Shown here in pieces: positions 8,773 to 17,222 of a stretch of 51,695 nt of DNA. The notes under the pieces are model-generated. The model did not search any database, was not told the origin of the DNA, and saw only the letters and a list, made by a program, of their open reading frames with translations. Made by a program: the position numbers and the translations under genes. Positions within the stretch are counted from its first letter, which is position 1. Each line of letters starts with the position of its first letter. Source of the DNA: a virus. The DNA is taken from the IMG/VR virus record IMGVR_UViG_3300048930_000724, positions 1-51,695 of that record; one strand, 5' to 3'.

Positions 8773-10517
8773 TAGCTGCCTTCGGTTAGAGTCCCTTTGT
8801 AGCCGAGTGTCACCCATCTCGCGCCATCACTGAGAAGTGCCACATAATTGCCGGCACCGCTGGAAAGGGTGAATGTCACTCCGCCTGTCTGCACGGTCCC
8901 GTCACGAACGATTACCTCGCTGCCATTCGGATCGATCGTAATGGTGAACGCCCCTGTGTTGTAGATCAGGATGCCGCGGCCGGTGTAGCTGGCGGCTGCA
9001 GGGAGGTCGATTTCTCCCGTGGCCCCATACCAGACTGTATGTGCCTGCGCATCCCATGTAGGTGTCAGGGGGTTGGTCGTGGATGGGCTGGCATGTGTTC
9101 CGGTCATCGTCATCTTGGCAGTGGTCTGAACAAATGCAGTGGTCGCCAGCGAGGTGTCGTTGTCCCCGGCGCTTGGCGTGGAAGCGGTCGCGGAACTGCC
9201 GAGACTCACACTGCCCTCATGGGTCACATTCGAACGGAACAGATACGGAATGTCATTGGTCAAGCGAACGTCATTGGCCGCATTGGTGAATGTCCCGCCA
9301 AGATCCAACTGCAACAGAAAAGGCTCAGAACTTTGGCTACGGAATCGATCGGCAATCACTTCTCCAGGGACCGACAAATCGTTTCCGTCCGAGGATGATT
9401 TGATATTGGTGGCAACGTAGTTCGTGCCGGTAAGGTCACTCGCCATGGGTAAGGCGTACAATTCCGGGGCAGGCGCTGTGAAAACCATCGTTCCTGAAGG
9501 TGCGGAACTCCCGTTATTGTCATACCAGGCAAATCCACTGGCTGAATCGTTCCAACCTAAAACCTTGTCTGCGTCCGGATCGCTCAAATCAGATATGCCA
9601 TCCAGAAGCGTATCCCATGCCTGCAGCGTCGACCCCCTCTCGCCCATCACCCAACTTGTGTTGGCCACCCTTGAACTACTGTCCCCGGAAGTTGGTGTGG
9701 CTGCAGTCGCACTGCCTACATTGCCGTGCTGAAAAACTAATGACCCCGTGCCGGTTTCATCGGTGAGAATGGAAAGCAATTCTGCGGATGTATCAATGGC
9801 GGTGGTATCAATTCCTCCGCCCCCACCCCCTTCTGGCAAGGTGAACAAGAGAGATTCAAACTCCGCTTCGGTATCGATCTCGGTCTTGATTATGATGTCC
9901 ACCCCTAACAGTGTTTCGAGTTCCGCGATGGTGTCTCTGGCAGCCTCGGACGCAGCCAACTCGGTCTGGACATAAGCGGTCGTTGCCACCTTTGTGCTGT
10001 TGTCATCCGCCGATGGTGTGGTCGCGGTCGCTGCCCCGATGTCCCCGCCGGCAAAGACCAGCGCACCAGTCCCGGTTTCGTCATCCATGATCGCGCGCAA
10101 TTCCGCAGAACTATCAATCTCGGTTTCCAGCAGAATATTCACGGCGCCAGCCAAAGCCTCGAGTTCGGCCATGCTGTCAATCTCGGTGGATGCAATGATA
10201 TTGACCGCTCCCATCAATGCTTCCAGTTCCGCCAGGGTATCAATCTCGGTGGCGACAATGATGTTGATCGAGCCCCACAAGGATTCGGCCGCGGCAATGG
10301 TCGATAACCCCATTTCCGTCCGGAGGTTGGCTGGGGTGATCTTTCGATCCTTCAACCCGGAAGCGATTGTGGGGTCGTAAATGTGCAGGATGGATCCCGC
10401 CCCGGGATCGGTGGTTTCGGTTAGGTCATTCAAGTCGGCCCCACGCGACCACACCCCCGCCATCAGGAAAAGGGTCAGGAGAAGAAAAATTGAACGGGGC
10501 GCGCAGGACGCTCTCAT
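8772..10517 (-). CDS. Tail-fibre protein with N-terminal signal peptide
   Basis: 581 residues. The N-terminus (basic MRASCAPRS, then IFLLLTLFLMAGVW) reads as a Sec signal peptide. Residues of about 85-260 hold tandem units of the form TEIDTLAELEALMGAVNII, a pattern common in phage fibres. Two copies of a DETGTG-LVF motif are present. Three copies of a Phage_fiber_2-like collar motif occur (for example DDNSTKVATTAYVQ). A Gly-rich linker (LPEGGGGGG) splits the shaft. The C-terminal part is beta-rich and may be a trimerising or receptor-binding tip. The fibre call is strong. Export of a fibre is unusual, since virion fibres normally fold in the cytoplasm. Confidence 0.8.
   Translation of the reverse strand: MRASCAPRSIFLLLTLFLMAGVWSRGADLNDLTETTDPGAGSILHIYDPTIASGLKDRKITPANLRTEMGLSTIAAAESLWGSINIIVATEIDTLAELEALMGAVNIIASTEIDSMAELEALAGAVNILLETEIDSSAELRAIMDDETGTGALVFAGGDIGAATATTPSADDNSTKVATTAYVQTELAASEAARDTIAELETLLGVDIIIKTEIDTEAEFESLLFTLPEGGGGGGIDTTAIDTSAELLSILTDETGTGSLVFQHGNVGSATAATPTSGDSSSRVANTSWVMGERGSTLQAWDTLLDGISDLSDPDADKVLGWNDSASGFAWYDNNGSSAPSGTMVFTAPAPELYALPMASDLTGTNYVATNIKSSSDGNDLSVPGEVIADRFRSQSSEPFLLQLDLGGTFTNAANDVRLTNDIPYLFRSNVTHEGSVSLGSSATASTPSAGDNDTSLATTAFVQTTAKMTMTGTHASPSTTNPLTPTWDAQAHTVWYGATGEIDLPAAASYTGRGILIYNTGAFTITIDPNGSEVIVRDGTVQTGGVTFTLSSGAGNYVALLSDGARWVTLGYKGTLTEGS
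10100..10275 (-). repeat. Tandem repeats of about 60 bp in the fibre gene
   Basis: Units centred on TCAATCTCGGT (plus strand; at about 10110, 10179 and 10239) are spaced 60-69 bp apart and encode the TEID-AELEAL-GAVNI fibre repeat. Such coding repeats allow length variation by recombination. Confidence 0.65.
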
Positions 10518-10538
10518 GATCAGCGTCCTATCAGGGAA

Positions 10539-11006
10539 TCACCTAAATCGCAATGGTAATTTCCCCGGCGTGTCGATCATGTCGTGCTGAATGGCGAGCC
10601 GTTCTTTTTCCCGCTTGTGATCGTTCCAGGCTTTTTTCCCGAAGATGCAGACCGCCCGGTACATGACCTGGCGTTTCCAAAGCGGGGCACCATGAGCCAG
10701 CAATGCCTCGAGGAAAATCTGGTCAGCCACCTTCTTGGGCCAAATTTGACGGTTGTAAAGGTCATCATGGACAATGGCGGGCATCCGCACGTCATCATCC
10801 ATCGGTGTGAGTATGCGCCAGAAGAAACGCGGCACACTGGCAAAGTCGGTGATGGTCCCGGGTTCGACTGTATGGGTTCCGATCTTTTTTCCTTTGTGCT
10901 CCAGTTCGGATTGGAACATGACCGGTTCCTCGATCTGGAACTTGCGGCCAGGAAGGAAGAACCCACTCGGTTCTTTTCCGTCCGGAGGTAGGATGAATTT
11001 ACCCAT
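10539..11006 (-). CDS. DUF1353-family protein
   Basis: 155 residues with the DUF1353 signature: ITDFASVPRFFW (about residues 52-63) and AIVHDDLYN (about 81-89), where conserved Asp and His residues suggest a metal site. The family occurs in many phages beside tail-fibre or lysis genes, and its function is not established. It lies between two large fibre genes in the same transcription unit, 3 bp after the tailspike stop. Confidence 0.75.
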   Translation of the reverse strand: MGKFILPPDGKEPSGFFLPGRKFQIEEPVMFQSELEHKGKKIGTHTVEPGTITDFASVPRFFWRILTPMDDDVRMPAIVHDDLYNRQIWPKKVADQIFLEALLAHGAPLWKRQVMYRAVCIFGKKAWNDHKREKERLAIQHDMIDTPGKLPLRFR

Positions 11007-11009
11007 AGG

Positions 11010-14000
11010 CTAAAGGGCGCTCTGCTCCGTGCTGCTTTCCGTGTACTCCACCCAGGCGCCAAGCAGGTATTCGTCTGAGGTGGACAGGTCCGCGGCATCC
11101 GCTCCCAAGCGAGTCACCCGGAAGTAGAGCAGGTCCGTGGCGGCCGGGGTGTTGCCGATCGTGAAGTCACCAATATCCAGCGTGGTCAGGCCATCCGCGG
11201 AAGCGCTGGCTTTTACAGTCGTGGTGGAGGCGCTCCCGAGGATATTCCCGAGGGTGCTTCCGGAAGTGATCGATCCCGCTTCGATCGTCCAGGAACTCGC
11301 TCCGGTGGCGATGGAAGCGATCACTAGTTGCACCGTCACATCCGTGGCGGACGCGTTCCAGTGATCGAGTTTCATGTTCCATTGCGCGCGCTCCGTGGAA
11401 CCGCCATCAAAAGCAATGGAACTGGCGCTCATGCCGTCCGTGGTGACCGATGGGGCGTAACTGACGATGGCAGCTGGTGACACCGGATTCATGTCTTTCG
11501 CCCCCACCCACACCCGGCGGATGACTCCCACCCGGCTGGCGCCTTCCACACCCACCACGTTCAAAGTCGTTCCCGACATGGAAAGCCCGGAACCCAGGGT
11601 GATTTCCTGCACATTCCCGGAACCACTGTCACCGCGACCCAGAATTTTGGACGCGGCACTGACCTGCTGGATTTGATTGTAATCAACCGCATTGGAGCGA
11701 ATGAAGGCGGTTATCTCATCCGGATCCGTGCTGGATTCCACTTCGAAATCAATATCCGAACTCTGCACGAAATTAGCCCCAGCCACTTCCGTGTCGTTCA
11801 CTTCGATGCTGTCCGCCCCGGATACATCAGAGATGTCTTCACCCCAGACAAATTCGCCGCTGACATACTTCAGGACTTCACCATCTCCCGGCAGTTCGGA
11901 CGTGGAAATTCCCACCAGGTAGGTCAAACCCACGTTCTGATCCCCCGCCACAATGGCGCCGGTATTCAGGTCGATCAGGTTGTGGTCCCATGTCAGTGAT
12001 CCCGGCAGGGTGGCGTGTGTGTCGCTCACTGGCAGCCGGAAGGATGTTTTACCGGAAAGGTCCAACTCATCCGCCAGGGACAGGGTAACATCGGCGTCTT
12101 CCCCGCCGGAACCGGTGACAGTGATTTCGCCCGATGTGCCGGTGACTGTGGCAATAAAATCCCCGGTGGTGTCAGTTCCGAGGGCGACTGCGTCTGCGTC
12201 GATGCTCCAAACTGTTCCTGAACTAGAAACAGCAACATCGCCTTTGTCGCCATCGGCCACCCCGGAAGCGGAAACAGAATTGATCAATTCCAAGAGGTTG
12301 GTGCCATTGACGGAAACGTTGTTGGTGAAATTCGCCGCATAACCAGAGACGCCGTTCTCATCGATCCGCAAGAATTCACTACCCTGCAGCATGAATCGAT
12401 ACCACTGATTCGTACTAGGCAGGCTGAAGAAATACCCATTCAACCCAGACGATCCAGTGAAGAACGCTTCATTCGGTGCTGCGGCGTAGCCGCTTCCAGT
12501 GATCCCGAAAGTCGCGGTGCTATCCAAATCATTCTGGAGTATCCATCCCGCCCTGGCCGATGTTCCGGCTGATTGGTTGTGGACTTGTGCTCCATAAAGA
12601 AAATCGGCAGACCTTCGGAGTCTTAACCCTCCACCCGATCCTGGGGCAGCGTCGTCAATTCCGATTGATGTAGCCTGAAGATTGGTGGTCAGGACTCCAT
12701 CCTTTAGGACCGGCTGACCGCTGGTGCTAAGTGCAAATTGATTTGCGGCCCATCCGGTATCGGAAGTCGAGAGGTTTCCGTATTGCGAAATGTTAGTTGA
12801 ACTGCTGACGCCAAGTACTGTTCCGCTTCCATTCAACGTGTTCCCGAACACCGCAAAACTGGTCGCTTCGGAAAGTGAAATCGGCGTTCCGGTGATGTCG
12901 TAAAAATTATTCCCGAAAATGGAACCCGAGGTTGGATAGTAGGTCGTTGAGCCAATAGTTTGAGCCGCCAGCTTGATTGCGTTCTGCGCTGTATCTTCGA
13001 TGCGGTTTCCGCTAATCGTCGTGCCCCTCGCATTACCTGTGACATGGATACCATTTCGCGCACCACGGACGGTGTTGTTGACGAGGCTGGCGCCAACCAC
13101 GTTTGTTCCAAGAAGGCGAATACCATCTCCCGTGCTCGCAACATCTGCGCTTGGATCTCGGTAAACAAAGTTGCCGTGAATCTTTACATTCTCTTGCGGG
13201 AGAACATTACTGCCGAGTTCAATTCCCATGTCACCGCTGTGATTCGTAATCGTGTTCCCGATGGCCTCGGTGTCTGAGCCGTAAATGGAAATGCCAGCAT
13301 AGGCGGAGGAGAAAATGGTGTTCTTTTCCATCTTCACGCCGGGGGACATCGACTTAATCCCGCGCTTCGCCCCAGCCAAGTTCATGTCCCGGATGATGAC
13401 GTTTACGCTGTTCGTCCAGTCGTTCTGAATCCTGATGGCGTCCCCGTCTGTTGTCGGCGTGACATTCGTGATGCTACCGCCAGCAATCAGGATGCGCTTC
13501 GGTGGTCCTTCCGTGGAAATTTTGGAAATATAAATGCCCACCGCGCTCCCATCTTCATCAGCATCTACACCATTGATTTCCGGGTTGAGGATCGTGATGT
13601 CAGTTTCTCCGCCGATTCGGATTGCAGTCGGTGTGAGTGATTGCCCTTCGGGCTGCAGGAAGTTGAATCCCTTTACGTTTTCTGCAGTCACCTGAGAGTT
13701 GGGGGCAAAATAGAATCCGCGCAACGCAAGGTTTGCGCCATTCAGCGTCAGCCCTTGGATAGTCACGTTCGTCCCGGTAAACGTGAGCATCGCCCCTTCG
13801 ATTACCTCCGTGGCAGTGATTTCCCCACCGATAACTCTGATATTGCTGGCGCTAATGGTAACTCCGGAAGAAATCTGAAGATCCTTGCCCAAATAAAAAA
13901 CGGACCCGTCCGACAATTCAATCGCCGCATCCCCGATCGCATCTGCATCATCCTCTCCACCATTAGTCGCTCCGTAATTCAGGACATTCACAATTCCCAG

Positions 14001-14300
14001 GTTGGTGGTCGCATTGTCGCCATTAGCTGAAATCTTCACCCACCGTCCGGTGTCGCTGCGATCCGACTCCACGTAATCGTCGTCATCCGCGGTTTCTGAA
14101 CTGCTCGCGTCCCAGAAGTACAGCCCACCCCCGCCGTCACCTTTAGCACTGCCACCCAACACCTGGATGGTCTTGTGAATGTCGTTCACGTTCTGCGCCT
14201 TCAGGGCATCGATGGTGTCCACCGACTTCACGAACTGTTGCTGCCCGATCGATGTGGTCACCGCCAGCAAGGCCAGCAAAAAGATGCAAACAAATCTCAT
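11010..14300 (-). CDS. Beta-helix tailspike/depolymerase-like protein with signal peptide
   Basis: 1096 residues from the ATG at 14300, chosen because GGAGGA lies 8 bases upstream and the codon overlaps the previous stop (ATGA). MRFVCIFLLALLAVTTSIG is a signal peptide. A tailspike head-like motif follows (KGDGGGGLYFWDASS and GRWVKI, about residues 55-95). Residues of about 110-500 show regular Asn/Gly-rich turns (ISGNRIEDTAQNAIKL, IFGNNFYDITG), the right-handed parallel beta-helix pattern of pectate lyase-type tailspikes. The distal half contains fibre-like repeats and ends in a beta-rich domain. Expected role: recognition or cleavage of surface polysaccharide. Catalytic residues cannot be assigned by eye. 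Confidence 0.82.
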   Translation of the reverse strand: MRFVCIFLLALLAVTTSIGQQQFVKSVDTIDALKAQNVNDIHKTIQVLGGSAKGDGGGGLYFWDASSSETADDDDYVESDRSDTGRWVKISANGDNATTNLGIVNVLNYGATNGGEDDADAIGDAAIELSDGSVFYLGKDLQISSGVTISASNIRVIGGEITATEVIEGAMLTFTGTNVTIQGLTLNGANLALRGFYFAPNSQVTAENVKGFNFLQPEGQSLTPTAIRIGGETDITILNPEINGVDADEDGSAVGIYISKISTEGPPKRILIAGGSITNVTPTTDGDAIRIQNDWTNSVNVIIRDMNLAGAKRGIKSMSPGVKMEKNTIFSSAYAGISIYGSDTEAIGNTITNHSGDMGIELGSNVLPQENVKIHGNFVYRDPSADVASTGDGIRLLGTNVVGASLVNNTVRGARNGIHVTGNARGTTISGNRIEDTAQNAIKLAAQTIGSTTYYPTSGSIFGNNFYDITGTPISLSEATSFAVFGNTLNGSGTVLGVSSSTNISQYGNLSTSDTGWAANQFALSTSGQPVLKDGVLTTNLQATSIGIDDAAPGSGGGLRLRRSADFLYGAQVHNQSAGTSARAGWILQNDLDSTATFGITGSGYAAAPNEAFFTGSSGLNGYFFSLPSTNQWYRFMLQGSEFLRIDENGVSGYAANFTNNVSVNGTNLLELINSVSASGVADGDKGDVAVSSSGTVWSIDADAVALGTDTTGDFIATVTGTSGEITVTGSGGEDADVTLSLADELDLSGKTSFRLPVSDTHATLPGSLTWDHNLIDLNTGAIVAGDQNVGLTYLVGISTSELPGDGEVLKYVSGEFVWGEDISDVSGADSIEVNDTEVAGANFVQSSDIDFEVESSTDPDEITAFIRSNAVDYNQIQQVSAASKILGRGDSGSGNVQEITLGSGLSMSGTTLNVVGVEGASRVGVIRRVWVGAKDMNPVSPAAIVSYAPSVTTDGMSASSIAFDGGSTERAQWNMKLDHWNASATDVTVQLVIASIATGASSWTIEAGSITSGSTLGNILGSASTTTVKASASADGLTTLDIGDFTIGNTPAATDLLYFRVTRLGADAADLSTSDEYLLGAWVEYTESSTEQSAL

Positions 14301-14605
14301 GTCAGTTTCCTCCACGCAGACCGGCCATCATTGACGATGATGTAGCTGGCATCATCCCCGAGAGCGGTGTTCAAACTGGCTGGTGGGACATAGGTGTAGA
14401 TGCCCTGCAGCAATCCATCAAACGCCTCATCCTGGCCGGTCAAAATCAAAAGCCGGCTTTCGTTCACTTCCCGGCTGGGCATCGCCTTCACTTCCGCGAC
14501 TGCGTTCTTCCGGTACCAATGCGTGACGAGAAAGATGTCGTCGTTGGATCCCGGCGGGGGACCGTTCTGCACCAGTCCTGGCGTCCAGACATCGCTCTGT
14601 AACAT
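14297..14605 (-). CDS. Small protein coupled to the tailspike
   Basis: 102 residues from the ATG at 14605 (TAATG junction with the lipoprotein stop); it ends in an ATGA overlap with the tailspike. The C-terminal part (GIYTYVPPASLNTALGDDAS, then NDGRSAWRKL) resembles the short beta module that precedes many tailspikes. It may be a connector or a chaperone. I do not recognise a family. Confidence 0.6.
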   Translation of the reverse strand: MLQSDVWTPGLVQNGPPPGSNDDIFLVTHWYRKNAVAEVKAMPSREVNESRLLILTGQDEAFDGLLQGIYTYVPPASLNTALGDDASYIIVNDGRSAWRKLT

Positions 14606-14943
14606 TACGGTTTTCCTTTGGTTGCGGCTTCCACCGCGCGTTCCGTGATTTCCCCGGCCACCCCTTTGACTCCCGCCCAATGCGCCTGAATCTGTTCGTT
14701 GCTGGCGGTAATCGCGTCCGGGTTGTTGCGCGATTTCGAACGAATGCTCTTGGCGGTCAACACCACCGCTCCGTTGGTTCCCTTCTGGAACTGCAATCCT
14801 TCAATCTCGAGTTCCATATCCTTCGGGCCCTTGAACTGACCGAACGGTGTTTCCAGCACGGTTTGTGGGACGCGTGGTGCCATGCAACCGGTGACAATCA
14901 CGGCCAGCAAAAGGACGGGGATAAGGCGAAGTGCGGTTTTCAT
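14605..14943 (-). CDS. Small lipoprotein, possible outer spanin
   Basis: 112 residues with a signal peptide ending in a lipobox (AVIVTGC, Cys20), so the mature protein would be lipid-anchored. The remainder is polar and helical. It overlaps the upstream membrane protein by ATGA. A membrane coiled-coil protein followed by a small lipoprotein is the order of two-component spanins (Rz/Rz1), which fuse inner and outer membranes at lysis. This is an inference from architecture, and no endolysin is recognised nearby. Confidence 0.6.
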   Translation of the reverse strand: MKTALRLIPVLLLAVIVTGCMAPRVPQTVLETPFGQFKGPKDMELEIEGLQFQKGTNGAVVLTAKSIRSKSRNNPDAITASNEQIQAHWAGVKGVAGEITERAVEAATKGKP

Positions 14944-15302
14944 TCGAATTCAGAAGTGGTTTTGGGCGGGGTGATCCCTTGTTTTTTGGCGAGTTCCTCG
15001 ACCACCCATGTCACGCGATCGAGGTTGCGTTCGAACCGCCCCATGGCTCGTTCGCTTCTGAAGATGAATTTCTTCATCTCCGAAATATCATTGGTATGCG
15101 TCACGACTGTCGCTTCCAGGGTTCGCAGGGGAGCGCTGCCGAACTGGCGAAGTTCACCGACCGCCGAGCGGAGTTCAGTGATTTCACGGGCGCTGTCCCG
15201 CTGCGCGTAGTTCATGGTGTAGTAGCCGTGGATCAGCATCCCGATCATCGTGAGGATCGGAAACCATGACTGGCGGATAAAGCTGGTCAGTTTTTGAGAC
15301 AT
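14940..15302 (-). CDS. Membrane-anchored coiled-coil protein, possible holin or inner spanin
   Basis: 120 residues with one N-terminal membrane segment (WFPILTMIGMLIHGYYTM, about residues 13-30), then a long charged helical region with heptad-like spacing. This fits an inner spanin or a class III-type holin. It is coupled to the lipoprotein by an ATGA overlap. The assignment is architectural only. Confidence 0.55.
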   Translation of the reverse strand: MSQKLTSFIRQSWFPILTMIGMLIHGYYTMNYAQRDSAREITELRSAVGELRQFGSAPLRTLEATVVTHTNDISEMKKFIFRSERAMGRFERNLDRVTWVVEELAKKQGITPPKTTSEFE

Positions 15303-15420
15303 AGGCGCTGTTCAAAAAGAGAGCGCGCCTTTCCCGACTGCCAACCACCCACGAGTGCGACACTCACTCATGGGAGGATTTTTATAGGGGAAACTACCTA
15401 ATCAGCAAGAGGAATTAACC
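15303..15420 (-). promoter_or_regulatory. Intergenic gap with a 10-bp hairpin
   Basis: The 118-bp gap between the fucose-synthase stop and the membrane-protein start contains an inverted repeat at 15348-15357 and 15365-15374. Read on the minus strand all ten positions pair (one T-G wobble) around a 7-base loop; on the plus strand one pair is lost. No T-run follows on the minus strand, so it is more likely an attenuator or processing site than a simple terminator. Confidence 0.45.
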
Positions 15421-16356
15421 TTACGTATTTCTAGTGTTCATCTGATACCACTCATACGTCCGGCGCAACCCTTCTTCCAGTGGCACTTCCGGGCACCAGC
15501 CCATGCCTTTGATCTTGTCCGAGTTCAGCAGTTTGCGTGGGGTGCCGTCGGGCTTGCTGTCATCCCAGATAATCGACCCTTTATAGCCCACCACCGCCCG
15601 GATCGTTTCCGCCAGTTCGCGGATGGAGAGGTCTGAGCCGTAGCCGACATTGATGATGTCCCCGCTGGAATAGTTCTCCATCAGGAAAAGGCACGCGCGC
15701 GCGAGGTCATGCACGTAAAGAAACTCGCGGTACGGCAACCCCGTGCCCCACACCGTCACCGAGGGACACCCGCGCATCTTGGCTTCGTGGAAGCGGCGGA
15801 TCATCGCTGGCAGGACGTGAGCGGTTTCCAGATCGAAGTTGTCATGGGGTCCGTAAAGGTTGGTGGGCATGATCGAGATGAAATCGCATCCGAATTGCTT
15901 TCGGTACGCCTGGCATAGTTTGATTCCAGCTATCTTGGCGATGGCATAAGCCTCATTTGTGCGTTCCAGCGGACCAGTCAAAAGGTATTCCTCTTTGATC
16001 GGCTGAGGGCACTCGCGCGGATAGATACAACTACTCGCAAGGAACAATACTTTTTTGGCCTTCTTGAGATGTGCCGCCCGTAGGATATTTGTTTGTATCT
16101 CCAGATTGCTGTTTAAGAAATCAACCGGGTAGGTATTGTTTGCATGAATTCCACCCACCTTCGCGGCCGCCATGAAAACGTATTCCGGCTGCTCGTTAGA
16201 GAAAAATTCCCACACCGGATCCCATGCACTCAGGTCGAGTTCAGATCGATACCTTGTGATGATGTTGGTGAATCCGTTCAGTTGCAATTCGCGCACGAGG
16301 GCGCTTCCGACCAGTCCATTGTGACCAGCCACGTAAATGCGGGCATTCTTGTTCAT
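15421..16356 (-). CDS. fcl: GDP-L-fucose synthase
   Basis: 311 residues from the ATG at 16356; upstream in-frame codons are not family-like. It catalyses epimerisation and NADPH-dependent reduction of GDP-4-keto-6-deoxymannose to GDP-L-fucose, in the cytoplasm. Seen directly: the short-chain dehydrogenase glycine motif GHNGLVG (11-17), the active-site serines in LASSCIYP (about 108-109), YAIAK giving Tyr137 and Lys141, and the family motif GTGLPYREFLYVHDLA. Length and residue spacing match the E. coli enzyme closely. The partner GDP-mannose dehydratase is not in this window, so the substrate must come from the host or another part of the genome. It sits 7 bp after an unknown phage gene in the late block, so it behaves as an integral phage gene. 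Confidence 0.93.
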   Translation of the reverse strand: MNKNARIYVAGHNGLVGSALVRELQLNGFTNIITRYRSELDLSAWDPVWEFFSNEQPEYVFMAAAKVGGIHANNTYPVDFLNSNLEIQTNILRAAHLKKAKKVLFLASSCIYPRECPQPIKEEYLLTGPLERTNEAYAIAKIAGIKLCQAYRKQFGCDFISIMPTNLYGPHDNFDLETAHVLPAMIRRFHEAKMRGCPSVTVWGTGLPYREFLYVHDLARACLFLMENYSSGDIINVGYGSDLSIRELAETIRAVVGYKGSIIWDDSKPDGTPRKLLNSDKIKGMGWCPEVPLEEGLRRTYEWYQMNTRNT

Positions 16357-16363
16357 ACAGGGT

Positions 16364-16879
16364 TTACACCGGGATCGGCGGCTGACCAGATTGCGGCATG
16401 GCTGTGATTCGCTTCCCGGGCGCGAACACATGCCGTTTCTGTTTGTCCTGCTCGATGACCACTTCGGCTACATCCCGGTCCATCTTCACGACGCCTTGCG
16501 ACAGCCGGATGTAGGCATTGGTCAGGTAGGTCAAAGTCTTGGTGAGTTCGATCCGTTCCTTCAGTTTGAGTTCTTTATTCTCCAACTGCTCCTGGGTCTT
16601 GCCGATGGCGTGCACGAGGGAATCCGCGCTGACCATGGCGCCACCTTTCAAGGATCGGATCACACCGAGTTGTTCCGCGGCCACACCCAATCCGTGCAGC
16701 GCCCGCAGGCGCGCGCCGGTCACATGCACAAGGCCGAGTTCCTTCAGCATCGTGTCCATCTGTTCGGGAACGAGTTCGTGATCGGACGTCAGGGGGACGG
16801 GCACCTTCACCTGGTCCTGCATGGTTTCGCGGCTGCGATCCATGTGGTCCGGCAGGTTAATGTCTTGTTCATTCATCAT
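16364..16879 (-). CDS. Helical coiled-coil protein, unknown
   Basis: 171 residues, mostly helical, with a heptad-like stretch around residues 95-130 (KTQEQLENKELKLKERIEL) and a Pro-rich tail. It could be a structural or packaging accessory (small terminase-like), but I recognise no family. It overlaps the upstream Cys-rich gene by 11 bp. Confidence 0.55.
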   Translation of the reverse strand: MMNEQDINLPDHMDRSRETMQDQVKVPVPLTSDHELVPEQMDTMLKELGLVHVTGARLRALHGLGVAAEQLGVIRSLKGGAMVSADSLVHAIGKTQEQLENKELKLKERIELTKTLTYLTNAYIRLSQGVVKMDRDVAEVVIEQDKQKRHVFAPGKRITAMPQSGQPPIPV

Positions 16880-17222
16880 TCAGTTCCTCGGGCCAGCCAT
16901 GCTTGCCGTCCGTGTGGATATAAGCCCAACACTGCACCCCGTTACAATTATTTTTGAACGGAAGATAACAGAAACAGCCAGCCGATTTTTCTTCACCTGT
17001 CTCTGGATCACGGTACCGGTTCAGTCCCGGTGTCCCGCAGGTCCGACGCTCCCGATTGTAAAGCTGGCATCCCCGGCAATGACGCAGCCTCGCTTTCCAC
17101 CGCGCTCTCGTCACCTTCCTCGACAGGGCGCATTTCAACACTTGTGTCGCGTGGATCACCGCCCGGGCCAGCCGCACGGGAACCGTTGTACCATTCCCAT
17201 TTGCCTCGAGCGCGATCATACT
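16869..17222 (-). CDS. Cys-rich small protein overlapping its neighbour
   Basis: 117 residues if translated from the ATG at 17222; an earlier ATG at 17276 is possible. The C-terminal half has seven Cys residues in a zinc-ribbon or Fe-S-like layout (CRGCQLYNRERRTCGTPG, then CFCYLPFKNNC and QCW). The N-terminal half is strongly basic. It shares up to about 215 bp in another frame with the 3' end of the 350-residue gene, whose own tail there is low-complexity. The Cys-rich part alone begins near 17075, so at least about 67 bp of overlap is needed. Function unknown. Confidence 0.6.
   Translation of the reverse strand, partial: SMIALEANGNGTTVPVRLARAVIHATQVLKCALSRKVTRARWKARLRHCRGCQLYNRERRTCGTPGLNRYRDPETGEEKSAGCFCYLPFKNNCNGVQCWAYIHTDGKHGWPEELNDE

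Noticed and set aside
10539-11006. Endolysin
   Set aside because: The DUF1353 protein lies near possible lysis genes, but has no amidase, lysozyme or peptidase motif.
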